Assembly: GCA_023428035.1 (NCBI GenBank)
Contig: JAEYZO010000781.1
Span: 1 to 10,005 of the forward strand
Origin: Pseudomonadota bacterium
GTDB taxonomy: Bacteria; Myxococcota_A; Polyangia; Polyangiales; Ga0077539
Length of the DNA stretch: 10,005 bases
Reading direction: 5' to 3'
The position numbers and the translations under genes were made by a program. Below, piece after piece: positions 5,674 through 10,005 of the stretch. The notes under the pieces were generated by a model. It saw nothing but the letters and a program-made list of their open reading frames with translations. It did no database searches and was not told the DNA's origin. Each line of letters opens with the position of its first letter. Positions within the stretch are counted from its first letter, which is position 1.

Positions 5674-6567
5674 CTATCGCCCGCAACACTTCTTGTACTT
5701 CTTGCCGCTGCCGCACGGGCAGGGGTCGTTGCGCCCGACCTTCGGAGCGACCCTCGGCGACACACGAGACACCGTCGGCAGCGTGGGCGCAGGCGCCGGC
5801 TTCGCGATGGACGTCTTCTCTCGCTCCCGTCGTCGCCACTCGGCGAGGGAGCGCTCCCTCTCGCGGATGATCTCCAGCGTGCCCCCGGGAGCGAAGTGGT
5901 GCATCGGATCGCGCTCGAAGGCGCTCCCCTGCCAGCCCGTCCCCACTACGATCTTCTCGGGCACGCCGTCGAACTCGCCGTCGAGCAAACCCCGGTCGAT
6001 GCCGTCGCGCATCGCCTCGATCGCCTCGGGCTCGGCCATGTCTTCAAGGATCCAGCCGAGGTCGAAGGCCAGCGTGGGGTCGACCTCCGGGTCACGAAGA
6101 ACCCCGAGGATCTGGGCCATCACCTCCGCGCGAAGCGCAGGGTGGTCGCAGGCGAGGAGGTACATCGAGCGCGCCGCCGCGGAGCGCCCGATGCGGAGCG
6201 CCGTCGCGTCGTGCAGCAGTGCGGCGAGGTCCTTCAGGATCGAGGGGCCGAAGCGCGCGAGCAGCGGCGGGACGTCCTCGTGGGAGTACTCCTCCAGGTC
6301 ACGGGTACGCGTCATCTCGAGGAGCGCTGGCAGAGCCCCGTGGTCCGCGATCGCCCCGAGGAGGAGGAGCGCGTGGATGGGGAGCATGTCTTCGGGCGTG
6401 CGGCGGATCTCCCAGGCCGCGGGGTCGCGGAGCACCGCGCAGAGCGGCTCGACGACCGCGGGGCCGCGGCGGACGAACTCCTCGGCCAGGTCGAGCGGTG
6501 TGTTGGTTCCAGCGGCGCGAAGCTCGGCGACGAGCTCGTCGGTTGTTCGATCCGTCCAGCGGCTCAT
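5674..6567 (-). CDS. HEAT-like helical protein with SEC-C tail
   Basis: This 297-residue protein is mostly paired helices in its first 200 residues: DELVAELRAAG, AEEFVRRGPAVVEPLCAVL, HALLLLGAIADHGALPALLE, PPLLARFGPSILKDLAALL, and ALRAEVMAQILGVLRD. This is the look of HEAT-type alpha-solenoid repeats (DUF1186-like), which act as protein-binding scaffolds. A charged helix IIRERERSLAEWRRREREK (about 233-251) and a Pro/Ala linker lead to the C-terminal zinc motif CPCGSGKKYKKCC, with Cys283, Cys285, Cys294 and Cys295. The ATG at 6567 follows the previous gene's stop by 18 bases on the same strand, so they are probably cotranscribed. A weak AAGGGG lies about 14 bases upstream. There is no signal or membrane segment. 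Its tail is nearly identical to that of the 570-residue protein, although the bodies differ. The function is unknown. Confidence 0.82.
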   Translation of the reverse strand: MSRWTDRTTDELVAELRAAGTNTPLDLAEEFVRRGPAVVEPLCAVLRDPAAWEIRRTPEDMLPIHALLLLGAIADHGALPALLEMTRTRDLEEYSHEDVPPLLARFGPSILKDLAALLHDATALRIGRSAAARSMYLLACDHPALRAEVMAQILGVLRDPEVDPTLAFDLGWILEDMAEPEAIEAMRDGIDRGLLDGEFDGVPEKIVVGTGWQGSAFERDPMHHFAPGGTLEIIRERERSLAEWRRREREKTSIAKPAPAPTLPTVSRVSPRVAPKVGRNDPCPCGSGKKYKKCCGR

Positions 6568-6585
6568 GGCTCTCGGTCGCGCCCC

Positions 6586-6885
6586 TTAAAATGTCCCAGC
6601 TCGCTTCACGAACGTGACGTTCGGAAGCGACTCGTAGAGCGCGCCTGTGAGGTCGAACTCCCCGCGGTGGTTCACGGGGCGGTGCTCCGTCGTGGTCCAT
6701 GTCTCGACCGCGCCATCGGGGCCCGCGATGTCGGCGAGATAGTCGACCACCACCGCGAGCTCCGCGAGCGCCTGGTTGCCCACGGTGCGGTAGCCGGGAA
6801 CGGTCGTGCGGATGACCCGCAGGGGGACTCCGGCCTCCAGCACCTTCCTGCGGAACTCGTCGAGGGTCACGTCTACGATGCGCAT
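6586..6885 (-). CDS. Small hypothetical protein, 99 residues
   Basis: The start at ATG 6885 follows AGGA with a seven-base gap; the longer reading to 7020 adds an Arg/Pro/Cys-rich head with no protein character. The product begins MRIVDVTLDEFRRKVLEAGV, continues VIRTTVPGYRTVGNQALAEL and VVVDYLADIAG, and ends in a strand-rich part (GAVETWTTTEHRPV, then FDLTGALYESLPNVTFVKRA). It is soluble, with no recognised motif. It lies 18 bases upstream of the HEAT/SEC-C gene and 16 bases downstream of a 29-codon ORF, so it belongs to a tight leftward cluster. A small partner of the HEAT/SEC-C scaffold is possible but unproven. Confidence 0.62.
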   Translation of the reverse strand: MRIVDVTLDEFRRKVLEAGVPLRVIRTTVPGYRTVGNQALAELAVVVDYLADIAGPDGAVETWTTTEHRPVNHRGEFDLTGALYESLPNVTFVKRAGTF

Positions 6886-6901
6886 GGGCTTGTCCTGAAG
6901 G

Positions 6902-6991
6902 TCAGATCGCCAGCTCGGGGCACCCTTCGGCGGGCGCAGCGTCCGTCGAAAGGTACCGCAGCACGAAGGTGAAGGCCTCATCCACCCGCAT
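6902..6991 (-). CDS. Mini-ORF or gene remnant
   Basis: This 29-residue reading from ATG 6991 (MRVDEAFTFVLRYLSTDAAP, ending PELAI) has good codon use and ends 16 bases before the next gene. No ribosome-binding site precedes it. The same frame upstream reads SDPLCDP before the ATG and then meets the stop of the 76-residue ORF. Alternatively, a GTG at 7031 overlaps that stop (GTGA) and would read in if one base near 7000 were removed. It is either a tiny gene, a remnant or a frameshifted gene. Confidence 0.35.
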   Translation of the reverse strand: MRVDEAFTFVLRYLSTDAAPAEGCPELAI

Positions 6992-7027
6992 CGGGTCACA
7001 GAGAGGGTCCGAGCGAGCACCGCCCCT

Positions 7028-7258
7028 TCACGACCGCCGCAAGAGCGCCGCCGTGCGCTCGAGCGTCGCAGCGATCGCCGCGCGCTGCCGCCGCGTCAAC
7101 GCCGCGACGGGCGTCGCGCGGAGCAGCGCGAGGACGGCCTCGATCTGCCCCATGACGTGCTGCATGACGCGCGTTGTACCCATGTCAGCGACTGAGAAAT
7201 CCCCGGCGCTTTCGCTGACGCCGCCCGCGACCTCGTCATCGAAAACGCCTTGTTCCAC
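7028..7258 (-). CDS. Small hypothetical protein at island edge
   Basis: This 76-residue reading from GTG 7258 begins VEQGVFDDEVAGGVSESAGD. Its second half is a clear amphipathic helical part: MQHVMGQIEAVLALLRATPV, then LTRRQRAAIAATLERTAALL. An internal ATG at 7183 would give a 51-residue version. Neither start has a strong ribosome-binding site; AGGGGA lies about 13 bases before the GTG. It starts only 27 bases inside the attR-like repeat, so it may be the first gene of the leftward cluster or a gene truncated by integration. The helical half looks like a dimerising or protein-binding segment. It is not recognised. Confidence 0.5.
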   Translation of the reverse strand: MEQGVFDDEVAGGVSESAGDFSVADMGTTRVMQHVMGQIEAVLALLRATPVAALTRRQRAAIAATLERTAALLRRS

Positions 7259-7284
7259 CGAAGAATTGCGATTCCCCTGGCGCC

Positions 7285-7305
7285 TTCGAATCCCGCCCTC
7301 TCCGC
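7285..7305 (+). repeat. attR-like partial tRNA-Ser 3' end
   Basis: This is an exact copy of 1399-1419 with no anticodon arm, D arm or 5' acceptor strand next to it, so it cannot be a tRNA. It begins TTCGAATCC and ends CTCTCCGC. It lies between the last leftward small gene of the island and the stop of the HNH-like gene, which is where a distal attachment site would be expected. Confidence 0.72.
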
Positions 7306-7344
7306 TGACTGAACGTGTGCCCGGTGGGGGAGCCGGCACGGCGG

Positions 7345-7650
7345 TCAGGTCGTCGGTCCGCTCGACCCGGCGGCGTCCGACTCCGCCCTCTCGCGGCTCC
7401 ATCGCCAGAAGACGAAGTCGTCCGAGAGGTGCAGGCCCGCGTGCGCGTCCCAGGCCACGTGCTCCGCGCGGCCGGCGGGCATGTACACGTAGACGTAGCG
7501 CTTCGACGAGTACACCCGCCACGCGTCGCCAGGCTCGCTCGGCCAGTAGTCCTCGGACCGCTCCACGGTCGCCTCGGCGCCGGTCACGCGGCGGATCTCA
7601 CCCGCGGGGTGCTCGGCCACGTCGCCCGCGTCGTGGCCCTCGCGCGCCAT
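7345..7650 (-). CDS. Small protein with HNH-flank-like sequence
   Basis: This 101-residue product starts at ATG 7650 with only a weak GGGG upstream. The first 45 residues are ordinary (GEIRRVTGAEATVERSEDYW). The second half, RVYSSKRYVYVYMPAGRAEH (about 51-70) followed by VAWDAHAGLHLSDDFVFWRW, aligns by eye with the segment leading into many HNH endonucleases (VYxPxH, xEHxxVxExHxG, then L.pxxVVHH). Here the catalytic HH is replaced by FW and no NN follows, so nuclease activity is unlikely if the likeness is real. The frame stays open far upstream, but only because it is antisense to the helicase gene. The gene lies just outside the attR-like repeat and is divergent from the helicase. Confidence 0.58.
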   Translation of the reverse strand: MAREGHDAGDVAEHPAGEIRRVTGAEATVERSEDYWPSEPGDAWRVYSSKRYVYVYMPAGRAEHVAWDAHAGLHLSDDFVFWRWSRERAESDAAGSSGPTT

Positions 7651-7857
7651 GATCCCCGAGGATACGCGTCTCTCGAGAGGAAGCCGACGCGGCGGCCCGC
7701 CCTTCGATCCCTGGCTTCGTCCCTGATCGACTGGAGCCTTCACGCGTCGCCGCTCGTTCACCCGGGGCGATGCTACCCGCGCGTGGTCCGGGCGGCCGCG
7801 AAGAAGCGCTGACGGTCTTCGTCGAGGTCGTGCCCCGTCCGCGGTGAGGGCGGTACT
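7651..7857. promoter_or_regulatory. Divergent promoter region
   Basis: This gap of about 207 bases lies between two genes pointing away from each other, so both promoters should be here. It contains the short dyad TCTCTCGAGAG-like at about 7669-7679. I see no credible -35/-10 pair and no tRNA or gene. Confidence 0.3.
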
Positions 7858-10005
7858 GTGCGCGCGCCGATGCCTCCGTCGCGACGCGACCGCCTCGCTC
7901 GACCGCTCCCGTGGCCCGACCGCGTCAAGCTCCTGCTCGCGGTCCCGAACGTCGCCGCGAAGCTCACGGGCCGACAGCTCTTCACCGTCGCCTGCGTCTT
8001 CGCGCCCGCGCGCGGCCTCAGCGCCGACGAGGCCGCCGAGATCCTCTACACGCTGGGGCTCCCGCGGGAGGGCAAGCACGACAAGCTCGTGGAGCGCATG
8101 GCGCAGGCGGCGCGCGACAGCCCCCACCGCTTCCACGCCCTCGCGCACGAGCGCTTCGTCCCCTTCGGCTTCTGGACCACCGAGCTCGTCGAGACCTTCA
8201 ACGAGTTCAAGATCCCCGCGATCATCGAGCCGCCGCCCGTCACCCTGACGAGCGCCGCGAAGAAGACCCCCTCTACGAAGACCACCGCGAAGAAGGCTCC
8301 TGCGAAGAAGACCGTTGCGAAGAAGTCCGCCGTCGTCGCAGCGCCCGCGCCTCCACCGGCGCCTCCGCCCCTCCCGTCGCTGCCCTCGGCGCCCGTGTTC
8401 GTCGCGGCCTCGACGCGCCTCGACGGGCTCGACGCGGCCTCCCTCGCCCTCGCCCTCACCGCGCGCGACGACGGTCGGGCCGTGGTGCTCCGCGCGCTGC
8501 GCGCCCAGGCCCTCGGCGCCGCGCAGCAGTTCGAGGAGCTCCTCTCGCCCGCGACGATGACCGGCGTGAGCTCGTTCCCGTACCAGGTCGAGACCGTGCG
8601 GCGCGTGCTGCGGGTGTTCCGCGGGCGAGGGATCCTCGCCGACGAGGTGGGGCTCGGCAAGACCGTCGAGGCGCTGATGGTGCTCCGCGAGTACCAGCTC
8701 CGCGGGATGGTGCGTCGCGCGCTCGTGCTCGTGCCCGCGGGCCTCGTCGGGCAGTGGGTCGAGGAGCTCGCTTCCAAGGCCCACGTCTCCGCGCGCAGCA
8801 CCGACGACCCCGCGCACCGCGACGACCTTGACCGCTTCTGGAACGCCGACGGAGTGGTCGTGGCCTCCCTCGCCTACGCCCGCCACGCGCGCAACGTCGA
8901 CCTCGCCCGCGGCGCCCCGTGGGACATGGTCGTCGTCGACGAGGCCCACCGCGTGAAGAACCGCGCCACCGCGAGCTACAAGCTCGTCGACAGCCTGCGA
9001 GCGCGCTTCCTCCTGCTGCTCACCGCCACCCCCGTCGAGAACGACCTCGAGGAGATCTACAACCTCGTCACCCTGCTCCGACCCGGGCAGTTCGAGGGGC
9101 CCGCGGCCTTCCGCCGTGACTACGTCGACCCGAAGGACCCGACCTCCCCGCGCAACCGAGAGCGGCTCAAGTCCCTCCTCGCTGAGGTGATGGTGCGCAA
9201 CACCCGCGCGCAGTCGGGACTCGCGCTCCCGCCGCGCTTCGTCACCACGGTGACCGTCACCCCCGACGAGCGCGAGCGCGCCCTCTACGACGCCGCCGTC
9301 GCGCTCTTTCGTGAGCACAACACCGGCGCCGCGCGCATGGCGACGTCGACGCTGTTGCTCGAAGCGGGGTCGAGCCCGCGGGCCCTGCGCGGCGGCCTCG
9401 AGCGCATGGTGGCCTCGGGCAAGCATGCCCGCGCGCTGAGCGACGCGCTGAGGTCTCTGCGGGACCAGAGCGCGAAGGTGACCGCGACGCGCAAGGTCGA
9501 GGCCCTCGCCGAGGTGCTGCGCGCGGGTGACGACGCGACGCTGGTGTTCACGCGCTTCCGCGACACGCTCGCGTACCTGGCCGAGGCGATGAAGTCCCTC
9601 GGGGTGACGCACGGGCTCTTTCACGGAGGCATGGACGCGCCCTCGCGACGCGCCGCGGTGGAGGGCCTGCGCGACGGGCGCACGCGCGTACTCCTCGCGA
9701 CCGACGCGGGGGCCGAGGGGCACAACCTCCAGTTCTGCCACCAGCTCGTGAACTTCGACCTCCCGTGGAACCCCATGGTGATCGAGCAGCGCATCGGGAG
9801 GCTCCACCGCATGGGGCAGACCGAGCCGGTGCGGGTGTTCAACCTCTGCGCGAAGGGCACCATCGAAGACCGGGTGCTCGACGTGCTCGACCGCCGCGTG
9901 CAGCTCTTCGAGCTGGTGGTAGGCGAGATGGACATGGTGCTCGGCAACCTCACCGACGAGCGCGACCTCGAAGACCGACTGCTGGCGCTCTACGCCGACG
10001 CGAAG
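7858..10005 (+). CDS. SNF2/RapA-type helicase ATPase, 3' truncated by window
   Basis: This is a superfamily 2 DNA translocase; 716 codons are present and the frame is open at the right edge. GTG 7858 follows GAGGG by seven bases; ATG 7870 is the alternative. The N-terminal domain (KLLLAVPNVAAKLTGRQLFT, about 24-43, to FKIPAIIEP) is not recognised. A lysine-rich linker (135-156, AKKAPAKKTVAKK) and a Pro/Ala run follow. The ATPase motifs are intact: FPYQVETVRRVL (Q-like), DEVGLGKT (262-269, Walker A), DEAH (361-364), LTATP (388-392), then the second RecA lobe with TLVFTRFRDTLAYL, FHGGMDAPSRR, LLATDAGAEGHNLQ (612-625) and QRIGRLHRMGQ (644-654, arginine finger). SNF2/RapA enzymes use ATP to move on double-stranded DNA and remodel protein-DNA or RNA polymerase complexes. 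DISARM-type defence helicases also have this form, but no DISARM partner is visible here. Confidence 0.92.
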   Translation, partial: MRAPMPPSRRDRLARPLPWPDRVKLLLAVPNVAAKLTGRQLFTVACVFAPARGLSADEAAEILYTLGLPREGKHDKLVERMAQAARDSPHRFHALAHERFVPFGFWTTELVETFNEFKIPAIIEPPPVTLTSAAKKTPSTKTTAKKAPAKKTVAKKSAVVAAPAPPPAPPPLPSLPSAPVFVAASTRLDGLDAASLALALTARDDGRAVVLRALRAQALGAAQQFEELLSPATMTGVSSFPYQVETVRRVLRVFRGRGILADEVGLGKTVEALMVLREYQLRGMVRRALVLVPAGLVGQWVEELASKAHVSARSTDDPAHRDDLDRFWNADGVVVASLAYARHARNVDLARGAPWDMVVVDEAHRVKNRATASYKLVDSLRARFLLLLTATPVENDLEEIYNLVTLLRPGQFEGPAAFRRDYVDPKDPTSPRNRERLKSLLAEVMVRNTRAQSGLALPPRFVTTVTVTPDERERALYDAAVALFREHNTGAARMATSTLLLEAGSSPRALRGGLERMVASGKHARALSDALRSLRDQSAKVTATRKVEALAEVLRAGDDATLVFTRFRDTLAYLAEAMKSLGVTHGLFHGGMDAPSRRAAVEGLRDGRTRVLLATDAGAEGHNLQFCHQLVNFDLPWNPMVIEQRIGRLHRMGQTEPVRVFNLCAKGTIEDRVLDVLDRRVQLFELVVGEMDMVLGNLTDERDLEDRLLALYADAK
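8257..8325 (+). repeat. Tandem GCGAAGAAG coding repeats (Lys-rich linker)
   Basis: GCGAAGAAG (Ala-Lys-Lys) recurs at 8257, 8287, 8302 and 8317; the last three are spaced 15 bases apart, encoding AKK-x-x units. They form the histone-H1-like, disordered, DNA-binding type of linker inside the helicase. Confidence 0.7.

Noticed and set aside
7316..7338. Hairpin GTGCC/GGCAC after the HNH-like gene
   Set aside because: The stem is interrupted by a bulge and there is no T-tract, so it is too weak to call a terminator.
7383..7392. Further CCGCCCTCTC match to the tRNA end
   Set aside because: Only ten bases match and it lies inside the coding sequence of the HNH-like gene. It is probably chance in GC-rich DNA.
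7773..7985. Minus-strand 70-codon ORF across the helicase start
   Set aside because: It overlaps the helicase 5' end and the divergent promoter gap, has no ribosome-binding site, and its product is not protein-like.
7651..9807. Long minus-strand open frame antisense to the helicase
   Set aside because: GC-rich codon bias on the plus strand leaves this frame open by chance. The plus strand carries complete SNF2 motifs. Only its last 101 codons (7650-7345), beyond the helicase, look real.

Overview
This is a very GC-rich window. Its codons favour G or C at the third position, genes often overlap by four bases (GTGA), and starts are often GTG. That suggests a high-GC Gram-negative such as a myxobacterium or a related deltaproteobacterium. 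This placement is an inference from composition and gene style; no marker gene fixes it.

Left, chromosome-like part (1-1418): the first codons of a leftward exported protein, then a rightward pair made of a PaaI-type hotdog thioesterase (with an apparent one-base frameshift) and tadA, the tRNA adenosine deaminase. Two serine tRNA genes follow, Ser-CGA and Ser-GGA.

Middle, accessory part (about 1399-7305): a 21-base segment from the 3' end of tRNA-Ser-GGA is repeated exactly at 7285-7305 without the rest of the tRNA. This is the usual footprint of an element integrated into a tRNA gene, giving a candidate island of about 5.9 kb. Inside it are a roughly 450-base gene-free stretch rich in small repeats and a 20-bp perfect palindrome; a ribbon-helix-helix/GNAT toxin-antitoxin pair; a leftward pair (a 570-residue SEC-C protein and a 167-residue unknown); a short rightward pair (a probably frameshifted small ORF and a CcbP-like acidic protein); and a leftward cluster of small unknown genes ending in a 297-residue protein with a second SEC-C tail. 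No integrase or transposase was seen. The element is either a cryptic remnant or mobilised in trans.

Right part (7306-10005): a 101-residue leftward protein with a weak resemblance to HNH-endonuclease flanking sequence but without the catalytic histidines, and divergently a large SNF2/RapA-type helicase-ATPase. The helicase has a lysine-rich, histone-H1-like linker and runs off the right edge.

Functionally, the left part is RNA and metabolic housekeeping. The island joins an addiction-type toxin-antitoxin pair to cargo of unknown function marked by two SEC-C zinc-binding tails. The helicase is a DNA- or RNA-polymerase-associated translocase whose partner genes lie outside the window.
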